A stretch of 64,000 nt of DNA, from positions 104,233 through 168,232 of the forward strand of contig NZ_KQ954295.1 of assembly GCF_001519055.1 (NCBI RefSeq), read 5' to 3'. This DNA comes from Novosphingobium sp. Fuku2-ISO-50 (lineage in GTDB: Bacteria; Pseudomonadota; Alphaproteobacteria; Sphingomonadales; Sphingomonadaceae). This document shows positions 26,410-35,324 of this stretch, one piece after another; the stretch's first letter is position 1; each line of letters opens with the position of its first letter. Under the pieces are notes generated by a model. The model searched no databases, was not told the origin of the DNA, and saw only the letters and a list, made by a program, of their open reading frames with translations. Position numbers and translations under genes: made by a program.

Positions 26410-27531
26410 ATGCGCAAGAGCCGCATCACTTTGTCCGCCCCCAAAGTTTCGTGGCGAGCGCTGATCGCGCTGGCCATCGCCGCGCCCGCAGTGACTGTGG
26501 CGCTGTCCCCGGCGACAGCCCATGCGCAGGGTTTCTTCGGCCTTGATATCCGCATCGACGACATCCGCATCGGCTATGCGCCGCCGCCTTTGCCGATCTA
26601 TGATCAACCGCCGCTGCCCGGCCCCGACTATATCTGGGTTCCCGGATATTGGGCGTGGAGCGACTGGATCGACGATTATTACTGGGTTGCCGGATACTGG
26701 GATCTGCCGCCCGAGTCCGGCCTCGTGTGGACCCCGGCATGGTGGGGCTGGGATGATGGCGCCTATCGGTTCCACGAAGGGTATTGGGGCCGCGAAGTGG
26801 GCTGGTACGGCGGGATCGACTATGGCCATGGCTATCACGGCCACGGCTGGGAAGGCGGTCACTGGGACCATGGTCACGTCAGCTATAATCGCGCCGTGGT
26901 CAACGTCACCAATGTCAACGTCACCAATGTCTACTATGCCCCGGTCACAGTGAACCGTGGCCCGCGTGTCAGCTATGCCGGTGGCGAAGGCGGCGTCCGG
27001 GCCCAGCCGCGCCCCGAAGAACTGCGCGCGATGAACGCGCCGCATTTCGCTCCGACTCCCATGCAGCAGCAGCGCGTGCAACAGGCCGCCAGCAATCCGC
27101 ACGCCGTGGCTTCGCAGATAACGCCGACCTGGCATCCGCCCGCAGTCCACCGCGTCGGCACCAACGGCGTACCGATCCCCCGCAACGAAGCGCTGACGCA
27201 TGGCGGCGCGACCGCTGGCGCACCGCCCGCTTACCAGCATCCCGGTTCGCAGGGGCAACCCGGCCAGACGCCGCACCCGGCCCCGCAAGGCCAGGCAACG
27301 CCCGGCTACGGCCAGACGCCCCGTCCAACCCCGCAGGGCCAGGCAACGCCCGGCTATGGCCAGACGCCCCGCCCGACCCCGCAGGGCCAGACAACGCCCG
27401 GCTTTGCCCGTCCTCCGGTGCAGCAACCGCAGATTCACGCGACACCGCCGGCGGCACCGCATCCCCCGACGCCAAAGCCCCAGCCAAAACCCAACGCTCA
27501 GCCGGATCGCGATCATCACGATCATCCCTGA
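26410..27531 (+). CDS. YXWGXW-repeat secreted protein with proline/glutamine-rich tail
   Basis: 373 residues from ATG 26410 with AGAGGA upstream, and a signal peptide ending ATAHAQG. The mature part has repeated aromatic motifs YIWVPGYWAWSDW, YYWVAGYWDLPP and RFHEGYWG, the WXXGXW/YXWGXW repeat seen in periplasmic or outer-membrane proteins of unknown role. It is followed by Asn-Val repeats (NVTNVNVTNV) and three 16-residue repeats of the type GQTPRPTPQGQATPGY. It ends with a His/Asp-rich tail (DRDHHDHP) that could bind metal. The function is unknown. Confidence 0.8.
   Translation: MRKSRITLSAPKVSWRALIALAIAAPAVTVALSPATAHAQGFFGLDIRIDDIRIGYAPPPLPIYDQPPLPGPDYIWVPGYWAWSDWIDDYYWVAGYWDLPPESGLVWTPAWWGWDDGAYRFHEGYWGREVGWYGGIDYGHGYHGHGWEGGHWDHGHVSYNRAVVNVTNVNVTNVYYAPVTVNRGPRVSYAGGEGGVRAQPRPEELRAMNAPHFAPTPMQQQRVQQAASNPHAVASQITPTWHPPAVHRVGTNGVPIPRNEALTHGGATAGAPPAYQHPGSQGQPGQTPHPAPQGQATPGYGQTPRPTPQGQATPGYGQTPRPTPQGQTTPGFARPPVQQPQIHATPPAAPHPPTPKPQPKPNAQPDRDHHDHP
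27262..27405 (+). repeat. three tandem 48-bp coding repeats
   Basis: Three adjacent 48-base units (27262, 27310, 27358) encode GQTPxPxPQGQxTPGx. Differences among them are mostly at third positions, consistent with intragenic duplication kept in frame. They are not CRISPR: there are no spacers. Confidence 0.85.
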
Positions 27532-27560
27532 GCGGAGACAGGAGACGACGGATCACCAGG

Positions 27561-27603
27561 GCATCGTGCGAAAAGGCCGGATTTCCGCCTTTTCGTGCGA
27601 TGC
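27561..27603. terminator. bidirectional terminator between convergent genes
   Basis: GCATCGTGCGAAAAGGC pairs (two mismatches) with GCCTTTTCGTGCGATGC around a 9-base loop. The A and T tracts make it usable on both strands, between the YXWGXW gene and lrgB. Confidence 0.7.
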
Positions 27604-27642
27604 TCCGGCCCTCTGACCGGTCGAGCCCGACCGGCCCGACAA

Positions 27643-28362
27643 TCAGATCAGCCCTGCCAGAAGCGACAGGATCACGGCGGTCATCACCGCATTGAGCGCC
27701 ATGCCAAGGCTGGCAAAGGCCCCGGCGGTCTCGCTGACCTGAAAGGCACGCGCCGCGCCGATGCCATGCGCCGAAACGCCCACGGCAAAGCCACGTGCCC
27801 GGAAATCGCGGACGCCGATCCCATCGAGCAACGGGCTCGCAATCATCGCCCCAAACACCCCTGCCCCGAGCACGAGCGCCGCCGCAAGCGAAGGATTGCC
27901 CCCCGATTGGCGCGCGAGTTCCATGGCCACCGGCGTCGTCGTCGCGCGCGGAGCGATCGAGGCAATCAGGTCATGCGGCGCACCAAACAGCCAGACGATC
28001 CCTACCGCGCTGGCAATCGCCGTCACAGCCCCTGCCAACAGCGCCAGCAGCAGCGGCAGCGCCAACCGACGCAACAACGCGAGCCGGGCGTGGATCGGAA
28101 CGGCCAATCCGACCACCGCCGGGCCGAGCAGAAAGCCGAGCACCGCCGTAGCCCCCGAATAGGTCGCATAGCCGACGCCGGTTGCATGAATGATCGCGAT
28201 CAGCACGGGGGTACACGTCAGCACGGGATGGCACAGTGGGTGCCGCCCGCTGCGCCGGGACACGATGTCCGCCGCCTCAAACACCGCCAGCGTCACCGCC
28301 AGCCAGAACAATTGGCTCGCCCCCAGATCGCCCAGCCTTGCCACGACAAGCCGCGCGCTCAT
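27643..28362 (-). CDS. LrgB/CidB family membrane protein
   Basis: 239 residues, mostly hydrophobic. The LrgB core is visible as AVLGFLLGPAVVGLAVPIH, FGAPHDLIASIAPRATTTPV and FAVGVSAHGIGAARAFQ. Its start overlaps the end of the lrgA-like gene by four bases (ATGA). LrgAB/CidAB pairs are holin/antiholin-like or metabolite (pyruvate, glycolate) transporters; which applies here is not known. Confidence 0.88.
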   Translation of the reverse strand: MSARLVVARLGDLGASQLFWLAVTLAVFEAADIVSRRSGRHPLCHPVLTCTPVLIAIIHATGVGYATYSGATAVLGFLLGPAVVGLAVPIHARLALLRRLALPLLLALLAGAVTAIASAVGIVWLFGAPHDLIASIAPRATTTPVAMELARQSGGNPSLAAALVLGAGVFGAMIASPLLDGIGVRDFRARGFAVGVSAHGIGAARAFQVSETAGAFASLGMALNAVMTAVILSLLAGLI

Positions 28363-28763
28363 GCCACCGCCTCATCGGGGGCAAAACACGCCAGGGCCCA
28401 GCGCAGCACAAACGCAGTGACTACGATCGTCAGGACCACCGAAACCGCCGTCGCCAGCATCAGCGCGAGGCCGAACCGGGCAAACACCGCCCCCTGCTCC
28501 ATCACCCCCACAGCCGCCGGCACGAACATCACCGAAAGATGCGCGGTCAACCAGGCCGTCACCGTTTCAAGCCGCCCGCTCTCGCCCTCCCTGCCCGGCC
28601 CGGCCCCCATGCCCGGCCTGCCCCATCGGACCGGCCTCAGGGCGAGCCAGACCACCAGCAGGACCATGCCGATCACGGCGCCGGGCACCGGCACGCCGAC
28701 AAGGCGATGAATCGCCTCACCCACGAGTTGAAACACGAACAGCAGGGCAATCGCTCCGACCAC
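28359..28763 (-). CDS. CidA/LrgA family membrane protein
   Basis: 134 residues with four hydrophobic helices and the CidA/LrgA signature PVPGAVIGMVLL and LSVMFVPAAVGVM. GTG 28763 is 8 bases after GGGAGA and is preferred over TTG 28769. It pairs with the overlapping LrgB gene. The expected product is an oligomeric inner-membrane partner of LrgB. Confidence 0.85.
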   Translation of the reverse strand: MVGAIALLFVFQLVGEAIHRLVGVPVPGAVIGMVLLVVWLALRPVRWGRPGMGAGPGREGESGRLETVTAWLTAHLSVMFVPAAVGVMEQGAVFARFGLALMLATAVSVVLTIVVTAFVLRWALACFAPDEAVA

Positions 28764-28892
28764 CGGCAAAATCTCCCATCAAGGCGGCCGTTTCCCTAGA
28801 TCGATCGGCCACCGATTGCACGCGGCTCTTGACCGGATAGGCGCGCCGCTCGAAAAGGCGCGCGCAACAAGCCCCTTTCCGGAGAGTTCGCC

Positions 28893-29786
28893 GTGCCCCA
28901 ATCCGCCGCTTCACCCGTGATCCTTCTCGATGGCGGCACGGGCCGCGAACTCATGCGGATCGGCGCGCCGTTCCAGCAGCCCGAATGGTCGGCGCTGGCG
29001 CTGATCGAGGCCCCCGAATACGTTTCGCGCGTGCATCAAAGCTATGTCGATGCCGGCGCCGATGTGATCACCACCAATACTTATGCCGTGGTGCCGTTCC
29101 ATATCGGCGAAGAACGCTTTGCCGCGCGGGGGGCGGAATGGGCTGCGCTCGCGGGATCGCTGGCGCGCGAGGTTGCCGATGCCGCCCCGCGCAAAGTCGC
29201 GGTCGCCGGATCGCTGCCGCCGGTCTGCGGATCGTATCGCCCCGACCTCGTCGATATTGCACGCGCCCGCCCGATTCTGGCCGTGCTGGTCGCGGCGCTG
29301 ACGCCTTATGTCGATCACTGGCAGGCCGAAACGCTCTCCTCGCTGAGCGAAGCGGAACTCGTCGGCGAACTCGTCGCACCGACGGGCAAGCCGCTGTGGC
29401 TGTCGTTCACGCTCGATGATGGCCATCCCGGCGCGGAGCCCCGTCTGCGTTCGGGCGAAAGCGTAACCGACGCGGCGCGTCTGGCGCAGCGTCTGGGGGC
29501 CAGGGCGATTCTGTTCAATTGCAGCCAGCCCGAAGTCATGGCCGACGCCGTGCGCGCCGCGCGCGCGGCTTCGGATCTGCGGATCGGGGTCTATGCCAAT
29601 GCCTTTCCCCCGCAAGATCCCGACGCCGAAGCCAATGCCCAATTGTGCGACATTCGCGCCGATCTCGATCCGGCAGGCTATGCCGCCTTTGCCCGCGCGT
29701 GGCGCGACGCGGGCGCGACGATCCTGGGCGGGTGTTGCGGGATCGGCCCGGAGCATATCGCCGCCTTGCGGGCGCTTGCCGCATAA
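28893..29786 (+). CDS. homocysteine S-methyltransferase family protein
   Basis: 297 residues from GTG 28893 with GGAGAG upstream. It is a (beta/alpha)8 barrel with DGGTGRELMR at the start. The zinc-binding cysteines are in place: Cys210 in LFNCSQ and Cys281-Cys282 in GGCCGIGPEHI. Single-domain proteins of this size (MmuM/BHMT type) transfer a methyl group from S-methylmethionine, betaine or a similar donor to homocysteine. The donor cannot be told from sequence. It stands alone, divergent from lrgAB. Confidence 0.9.
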   Translation: MPQSAASPVILLDGGTGRELMRIGAPFQQPEWSALALIEAPEYVSRVHQSYVDAGADVITTNTYAVVPFHIGEERFAARGAEWAALAGSLAREVADAAPRKVAVAGSLPPVCGSYRPDLVDIARARPILAVLVAALTPYVDHWQAETLSSLSEAELVGELVAPTGKPLWLSFTLDDGHPGAEPRLRSGESVTDAARLAQRLGARAILFNCSQPEVMADAVRAARAASDLRIGVYANAFPPQDPDAEANAQLCDIRADLDPAGYAAFARAWRDAGATILGGCCGIGPEHIAALRALAA

Positions 29787-29909
29787 GGCAGCGCCCTTTC
29801 AAGCGCCCATGCCCAGACATATACCGGGCCTGCCGCTGGTGACTTCAGCGGACCAACCTGCAACCACCCGCGCTGCGCCTTGCCGGGATGGCTGTGCCGG
29901 CCGTCGCGC

Positions 29910-31025
29910 CTATGGCACAGCCGAAACCGGGCGTTGCTCGTCACCAAGTGCAGCATCAAACGCCGAATTGACCGCATCCTTGCTCGGCTCGTCGGCGGAT
30001 TCCTGCGCTTTGGCCGAAGGTTTCGCCGCAGGTTTGGGCACTGACTTGCCGGTCCTCTTTGCGGCCTTGGGCGTGGGCAGCGGCGGCTGAGCAGCATCCG
30101 GCGCCGAAGCTGTGACCTCTTGCGGTCCGGGCGGCGCATCGGGCGCCGCCTCAACGGCGGACGGGGCGACGGGCGCCTGTGCCGCCGAGGTGGCCGCAAC
30201 GGGCTTGTGCCTGGCGCGCTTTGCGGCCTTGCGCCCGCCCGCAACCGCGTCATCGGGCGGCACTGCGCTGCCCGGGAGGGGCGCAATCGTCGGCTCGGAC
30301 GGCGCAGGCGCGGCAGCAGGCGTTTCGCTCGGCGGCAGGCTCCATATCCGGCCACGGGGCAAAAGCACCCCATGCTCGCCGAGCCCGGCTCCTGCGGAAG
30401 AGGCCGCGCCCGCAGCGCCGCTACCGTCCGGCGCGCCCGCGGGCCGCTGCGCACCGACCGATTCGTAAGGATGCACAAGGCTGATCAAAGCCTTGCCCAG
30501 CATCGCGTCGACCGCCGGGACGATCTTCTCGGCCGGATAGCGCATATAGCCGCCCACGACATATTCAAAGATCACGCGCGTGCCGCCTTCGACCGGCGTG
30601 ATCGTGACGGTCAGCGTCGCGTTCACCGCTTCGCTCTGCAGCGGCCCGAGTGCGCCGACCAGGCGCAGCGCCTTGGTGCGATCGACGAAGACCACACGCA
30701 TATGCTCGACCCCGCCGCGCGCGGCTGGCTTGGCTCCTTTGGCCGTTGCAACCTCTTCGGCGGGCAGCCTTTCGCAAAAGCATCCTCCAGCCACGGGATC
30801 GAGCGACAAGTTGGCCGCATCGCCCGAAAAGGTATGATCCGACGACCACCACGCCGCGGGCGCCACGAGCCGCTTCCACACCACTGCGGGGCTTGCCCCC
30901 ACGACCACCACGTTGCGCGAAACAAACCCTTGCGGGCTTTGTGCGATCACGTCGGCATGGGCCGGCGCAGCCCCGGCAAGCACCCCGATCAATGTTCCGG
31001 TCAAGACCCGCCGCAACGCCGCCAT
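29910..31025 (-). CDS. secreted SRPBCC-domain protein with Ala/Pro/Lys-rich tail
   Basis: 371 residues from ATG 31025, which follows GGAGAA, with a signal peptide ending PAHAD. Residues about 30-190 fit a START/SRPBCC fold (VGASPAVVWKRLVAPAAWW, TLTVTITPVEGGTRVIFEYV). The remaining 180 residues are low-complexity, rich in Ala, Pro, Lys and Ser, and probably disordered. The ligand and role are unknown. It follows the terminator of the adk unit, so it needs its own promoter. Confidence 0.7.
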   Translation of the reverse strand: MAALRRVLTGTLIGVLAGAAPAHADVIAQSPQGFVSRNVVVVGASPAVVWKRLVAPAAWWSSDHTFSGDAANLSLDPVAGGCFCERLPAEEVATAKGAKPAARGGVEHMRVVFVDRTKALRLVGALGPLQSEAVNATLTVTITPVEGGTRVIFEYVVGGYMRYPAEKIVPAVDAMLGKALISLVHPYESVGAQRPAGAPDGSGAAGAASSAGAGLGEHGVLLPRGRIWSLPPSETPAAAPAPSEPTIAPLPGSAVPPDDAVAGGRKAAKRARHKPVAATSAAQAPVAPSAVEAAPDAPPGPQEVTASAPDAAQPPLPTPKAAKRTGKSVPKPAAKPSAKAQESADEPSKDAVNSAFDAALGDEQRPVSAVP

Positions 31026-31082
31026 GCTGATTCTCCGAAATACCGGACCCACGCAAAGTCTCCGGTCACCAGTCCGTCATAA

Positions 31083-31116
31083 CCAAAAAACCCGACGAGT
31101 CCGACTCGTCGGGTTG
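31083..31116 (-). terminator. rho-independent terminator of the secY-adk unit
   Basis: A perfect 12-base stem AACCCGACGAGT / ACTCGTCGGGTT with loop CGG is followed on the minus strand by TTTTTTGGTT, about 65 bases after the adk stop. Confidence 0.93.
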
Positions 31117-31182
31117 GATTTGCCTATAACCGTTGCAGGTCAACGACAAAGCATCTGATGGCCAGACCAAGCGATACCTTGA

Positions 31183-31827
31183 TTATGTGATGATCGCCTC
31201 GATCGCCGCAGTCACTGTATCCATCGGTGCCATGCCGTCGATATGGGCAACAATCCCCTGCGCTTCATAGATCGGCAGGATCGGCGCGGTCTTGGCGCGA
31301 TATTCGGCCATGCGCGTGCGAACGGTTTGCTCGTTATCGTCAGGCCGGCGCTTGAATTCGTGCCCGCCGCACTTGTCGCACGTGCCTTCGACCAGCGGCC
31401 GCTCAAACGTGTCATGATACCCCTTGCCGCAATGGGCGCAGGTAAAGCGGCCGGTAATGCGTTCGACCAGCGCGTCTTCGTCGACATCGAGCTCGATCAC
31501 ATGGTCCAGCTTGCGCCCGCGCGCGGCCAGAATGGCATCGAGCGATTCGGCCTGCGCCGCCGTGCGCGGATAACCGTCGAAAATGGCGCCTTGCCCCGGC
31601 CCCATCGCATCAAGCTCGTCACCGATCAGCGCGGAAACGATGTCATCCGACACCAATTGACCGGCATCCATCACGGCCTTGGCCTGAAGCCCGACCGGGG
31701 TTCCGGCCAGGACGGCGGCACGCAGCATATCGCCTGTCGACAACTGCTTGAGACCGTGGCTGTCGACCAGGCGTTGCGCCTGCGTCCCCTTGCCCGCGCC
31801 GGGCGGGCCCAACAGGATGATATTCAC
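31183..31827 (-). CDS. adk: adenylate kinase, zinc-lid form
   Basis: 214 residues from GTG 31827. P-loop GPPGAGKGT (7-15), AMP site TGDMLRAAV, FDGYPRT and a long LID. Cys130, Cys133, Cys150 and Cys153 form a structural zinc site. It interconverts ATP, ADP and AMP in the cytoplasm. It is the last gene of the spc operon behind secY, as in many bacteria, and is followed by a strong terminator. Confidence 0.97.
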   Translation of the reverse strand: MNIILLGPPGAGKGTQAQRLVDSHGLKQLSTGDMLRAAVLAGTPVGLQAKAVMDAGQLVSDDIVSALIGDELDAMGPGQGAIFDGYPRTAAQAESLDAILAARGRKLDHVIELDVDEDALVERITGRFTCAHCGKGYHDTFERPLVEGTCDKCGGHEFKRRPDDNEQTVRTRMAEYRAKTAPILPIYEAQGIVAHIDGMAPMDTVTAAIEAIIT

Positions 31828-31868
31828 CGCTAGCAATCCCCTCTTAACCGTCTTGCCCCGAGCTTCGC

Positions 31869-33236
31869 TCAGCGCAGACGGCCTTTCAGTTTGGCCTTCT
31901 TGATCAGGTCGCCATACTGGTGCGCCAGCAGATGCGACTGGATCTGGGTTATCGTATCGACTGTCACGTTGACGACAATCAGCAAGCTGGTGCCGCCAAA
32001 GAACAGTGTCCCCATGCCTGTCTCGGCCATGATCCATTCGGGCACAACACAGACGATGGTAATGTATGCCGCGCCCAGCACGGTGATCCGGGTCAGCACA
32101 TAATCGAGATAGACCGCAGTATTGCGGCCCGGCCGAATGCCCGGGATAAAGCCACCGTTACGCTTCAGATTGTCGGCGGTCTCTTCGGGATTGAACACCA
32201 CCGCCGTATAAAAGAAGCTGAAAAACACGATGCCCAGCGCGTAGAGCAGCATGTAGAGCGGCTTGCCGTGGCCAAGCACCTGATTGAGCGAGACGATGAC
32301 CCGCCCGGCCAGCGTATCGGGCGAGACCGACTTGCCGGCAAATTGCGTGATCGTCAGCGGCAGCAGCAGCAGCGAGCTGGCAAAGATCGGCGGAATCACG
32401 CCCGACGTGTTGAGCTTCAGCGGCAAATGGCTGCGGTCGGCAGCCATCATGCCGTTTTGCGTCGCGCGCCGCGGATACTGAATCAGCAGGCGGCGCGTCG
32501 CGCGCTCCATGAAACAGATGAACACCACGATCGCCAGCAACAGCACGATCACGCCGATGATGGCAAACGGGTTGAGCGAACCGGTGCGCCCCTGTTCGAA
32601 CAAGTTGCCGAAGAACTTCGGCATTTGCGCCACGATCCCCGCCATGATGATCAGCGACACACCGTTGCCGATACCCCGGCTGGTGATCTGTTCGCCCAGC
32701 CACAGCAGGAACATCGTGCCGCCGACGAGGCTGATGACCGCGCCGACCTTGAACATCAGCCCGGGGTCGACCACCGCCTGAATGCCCGACGACGCACCAT
32801 AGCTTTCAAGCCCCGTCGCCAGGAACCAGCCCTGCAAGACGGTCAGGAACACCGCACCATAACGGGTATACTGGTTGAGCTTCTTGCGCCCGCTTTCGCC
32901 TTCCTTCTTGTAGGCGGCAAGCGCGGGGTGCAGCGAAGCGCCCAACTGAACCACGATCGACGACGTGATATAGGGCATCACACCAAGCGCAATCAGGCTC
33001 ATGCGCTGCAGCGACCCACCCGAGAAGGTGTTGAAGATGTCAAGCACGCCGCCCTGGGTCTGCTTGTACAGCGTCTCCAGAATCAACGGGTTGACCCCCG
33101 GCAGCGGCACAAAGCTCATGAACCGGAACACGATCAGCGCGCCGATCGTGAACCATATCCGCTTTTGCAGATCGGTCGCCTTGGAAAAGTTGGCCAGGCT
33201 GAGATTGCTGGCGATGTTGTCGGCGCGTGAAGCCAT
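31869..33236 (-). CDS. secY: preprotein translocase subunit SecY
   Basis: 455 residues with ten predicted helices. Signatures are PLPGVNPLI near the N-terminus, FNTFSGGSLQRMSLIALGVM and YITSSIVVQL, the plug/helix 2 region. It is the channel of the Sec translocon. ATG 33236 is preferred; an in-frame TTG at 33248 sits closer to AAAGG. It lies between rplO and adk. Confidence 0.97.
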   Translation of the reverse strand: MASRADNIASNLSLANFSKATDLQKRIWFTIGALIVFRFMSFVPLPGVNPLILETLYKQTQGGVLDIFNTFSGGSLQRMSLIALGVMPYITSSIVVQLGASLHPALAAYKKEGESGRKKLNQYTRYGAVFLTVLQGWFLATGLESYGASSGIQAVVDPGLMFKVGAVISLVGGTMFLLWLGEQITSRGIGNGVSLIIMAGIVAQMPKFFGNLFEQGRTGSLNPFAIIGVIVLLLAIVVFICFMERATRRLLIQYPRRATQNGMMAADRSHLPLKLNTSGVIPPIFASSLLLLPLTITQFAGKSVSPDTLAGRVIVSLNQVLGHGKPLYMLLYALGIVFFSFFYTAVVFNPEETADNLKRNGGFIPGIRPGRNTAVYLDYVLTRITVLGAAYITIVCVVPEWIMAETGMGTLFFGGTSLLIVVNVTVDTITQIQSHLLAHQYGDLIKKAKLKGRLR

Positions 33237-33339
33237 GGTCGGGCGCAAGCCTTTCGAACTCTTGTAACCTGAAGGGGACGCGCAACTAAGCCGTTGCCGG
33301 CTGCGCAGCCCCCGAATGCCGTATCAAGCCCATATAGTA

Positions 33340-33370
33340 CGGGCGCAGGGATGCAACACCCCTGCGCCCG
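33340..33370 (-). terminator. hairpin between rplO and secY
   Basis: An 11-base perfect stem CGGGCGCAGGG / CCCTGCGCCCG with a loop of about 8-9 bases lies in the intergenic gap. No T-run follows on the minus strand, so it may be an attenuator or an RNA stabiliser rather than a full terminator. Confidence 0.5.
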
Positions 33371-33396
33371 CCACAAGACCTGAAAAAGATGGCGCC

Positions 33397-33897
33397 TCAG
33401 GCGGCCTTTTCGGCCTTCACCTTTTCGGCGCGCACCTTGATGATCAGCTCGATGCTGCCGCCAAGCGCTTCAACCGCAGCGGTCGCGCCCTTCGACGCGC
33501 CGGCAATCTTGAAGCTGACCTTGGTGGTCAGTTCGCCCTTGGCGAGGAGACGGACGCCGTCCTTGCCGCCACGGCCCAGACCGGCTGCGCGCAGCGCCGT
33601 CTGATCGATCACCGCCGAGGCGTCGAGCTTGCCGGCGTCGATCGCCTTCTGCACCAGACCGAGATTCACTTCGGCATAGTCCTTGGCGAAGATGTTGTTG
33701 AAACCGCGCTTCGGCAAACGCATGTGCAGCGGCATCTGGCCGCCTTCGAAGCCGTTGATCGACACGCCCGAACGCGCCTTGGCGCCCTTTTGGCCGCGAC
33801 CGGCGGTCTTGCCCTTGCCCGAGCCGATGCCGCGTCCGACGCGCATCCGGCCCTTGCGGGCGCCATCATTGTCACGAATTTCGTTAAGCTTGGTCAT
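33397..33897 (-). CDS. rplO: 50S ribosomal protein L15
   Basis: 166 residues from ATG 33897. It opens [20 protein letters not shown], then [18 protein letters not shown] and [18 protein letters not shown], the L15 signature. An extra C-terminal lysine-rich tail ([12 protein letters not shown]) is present. Lies between rpmD and secY. Confidence 0.97.
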   Translation of the reverse strand: MTKLNEIRDNDGARKGRMRVGRGIGSGKGKTAGRGQKGAKARSGVSINGFEGGQMPLHMRLPKRGFNNIFAKDYAEVNLGLVQKAIDAGKLDASAVIDQTALRAAGLGRGGKDGVRLLAKGELTTKVSFKIAGASKGATAAVEALGGSIELIIKVRAEKVKAEKAA

Positions 33898-34002
33898 CTT
33901 GGAGCACTCGCTTTCGCTTTGAGTCGCGCTTGAAAGGAGCGCGGCCCATAGCGGCCCCGCCCCCATTTGTCATCCCTTTCCTCCGGCGCGCCGAAGGAGG
34001 AA

Positions 34003-34031
34003 ACGAAAAACCCCGGCGTTGCCACCGGGGT
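34003..34031 (-). terminator. intra-operon terminator or attenuator after rpmD
   Basis: The minus strand reads ACCCCGG, an 8-base loop, CCGGGGT and then TTTTCG, about 30 bases after the rpmD stop. A second inverted repeat (TTTCCTCC / GGAGGAAA around GGCGCGCC) follows at 33977-34003. It should reduce read-through into rplO-secY-adk. Confidence 0.6.
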
Positions 34032-34058
34032 ATTCGCATTCGCCGGAACCCGAAGGGT

Positions 34059-34235
34059 TCAGTCGATCACCGCCACGAGGTGCGGCAGTCGGGCGATCGT
34101 GCCGCGAACTTCAGGAGTGTCCTTAAGTTCGACGACGCGATGCATCTTGTTCAGCCCGAGACCGATCAGCATCTTGCGCTGGGCAGCGGGACGGCGGATC
34201 GGCGAACCGATCTGCTTGATCTTGATAGTGGCCAT
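34059..34235 (-). CDS. rpmD: 50S ribosomal protein L30
   Basis: A 58-residue protein read from ATG 34235: [20 protein letters not shown], then [20 protein letters not shown] and ending HLVAVID. This is the short bacterial L30, in its usual place between rpsE (6 bases away) and rplO. Confidence 0.96.
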   Translation of the reverse strand: MATIKIKQIGSPIRRPAAQRKMLIGLGLNKMHRVVELKDTPEVRGTIARLPHLVAVID

Positions 34236-34241
34236 GGCTTC

Positions 34242-34970
34242 TTACTCCACGATGGCTTCGGCGGCGGCTTCTGCCTCCACCGGCGCCGCGCCGCCACGAC
34301 CAAGCAGGTCAGCGACCTTCTTGCCGCGACGCTGCGCAACCGACTTCGGCGAAGTCTGTTCCGACAGCGCGTCGAATGTGGCGCGGATCATGTTGTAGGG
34401 GTTCGATGTGCCGACCGACTTGGTCACCACGTCATGAACGCCCAGGCTTTCGAAGACGGCGCGCATCGGGCCACCGGCGATGATCCCGGTCCCGGCCGGA
34501 GCCGAGCGCACGTTGACCTTGCCGGCGCCGAAACGGCCGCGGCCGTCGTGATGCAGGGTGCGGCCTTCCTTGAGCGGAACGCGGATCATCTTCTTCTTGG
34601 CCGAAGCGGTCGCCTTGGTGATCGCCTCGGGCACTTCGCGGGCCTTGCCGTGGCCGAAACCGACCCGGCCCTTGCCGTCGCCGACCACGACGAGCGCCGC
34701 AAAGCCAAAGCGCTTGCCGCCCTTCACGGTCTTCGACACGCGGTTGATGTGGACGAGCTTTTCAATCAGCTCTTCACCACCATCCTCGTCGTTGTTGCCG
34801 CGACCGCGACGATCACGGTCGCCGCCACGGCCACGGCCGCGATCGCCGCCGCCGCTGTTGTTGTTGCGTTCGCCACCACGGCCACGGCCACGGCCACGCC
34901 CTTCGCGGGCTTCGGGAGCGGAAGTCGCCTCAACGGCGACTGCGCCTTCCACAATGGTTTCGTCAGCCAT
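34242..34970 (-). CDS. rpsE: 30S ribosomal protein S5 with RG-rich N-terminal extension
   Basis: 242 residues, against about 166 in E. coli. The S5 core starts near residue 66 ([20 protein letters not shown]) and includes [19 protein letters not shown]. The first 65 residues are an extension of Arg/Gly/Asn/Asp repeats ([30 protein letters not shown]), likely disordered and RNA-binding. A C-terminal acidic Ala/Glu tail is also present. It functions in the 30S decoding region; the extension's role is unknown. Confidence 0.97.
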   Translation of the reverse strand: MADETIVEGAVAVEATSAPEAREGRGRGRGRGGERNNNSGGGDRGRGRGGDRDRRGRGNNDEDGGEELIEKLVHINRVSKTVKGGKRFGFAALVVVGDGKGRVGFGHGKAREVPEAITKATASAKKKMIRVPLKEGRTLHHDGRGRFGAGKVNVRSAPAGTGIIAGGPMRAVFESLGVHDVVTKSVGTSNPYNMIRATFDALSEQTSPKSVAQRRGKKVADLLGRGGAAPVEAEAAAEAIVE

Positions 34971-34973
34971 GCC

Positions 34974-35324
34974 TTAGAACTCCAGCCCGCCTTCGCGGGC
35001 AGCGTCGGCCAGCGCTTTGACGCGGCCATGGAACAGGAAGCCGCCGCGATCGAACACGACAGCGGTGATGCCGGCAGCTTTGGCTTTTTCGGCAATGTCC
35101 TTGCCGACTTTGACCGCGGCATCGACGTTCGATCCGATCGACTTCTCGCCCTTCACCAGCGACGACGAGGCGGCCAGGGTATGACCTCCAAGATCGTCGA
35201 TGATCTGGGCATAGATGTGCCGGCCCGAACGATGCACGGACAGGCGGGGACGACCGCCCGAGCGCGCCTTGAGCGCGGTGCGAACACGGCGACGGCGGCG
35301 CGCGAAGAGAGACAGCTTGGCCAT
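34974..35324 (-). CDS. rplR: 50S ribosomal protein L18
   Basis: 116 residues: [20 protein letters not shown], then [20 protein letters not shown] and [24 protein letters not shown] ending (here [17 protein letters not shown]). It binds 5S rRNA. The start overlaps the rplF stop by one base. Confidence 0.97.
   Translation of the reverse strand: MAKLSLFARRRRRVRTALKARSGGRPRLSVHRSGRHIYAQIIDDLGGHTLAASSSLVKGEKSIGSNVDAAVKVGKDIAEKAKAAGITAVVFDRGGFLFHGRVKALADAAREGGLEF

Noticed and set aside
27262..27405. Possible CRISPR-like array
   Set aside because: The three 48-bp units are contiguous without spacers and lie in frame within a coding sequence.
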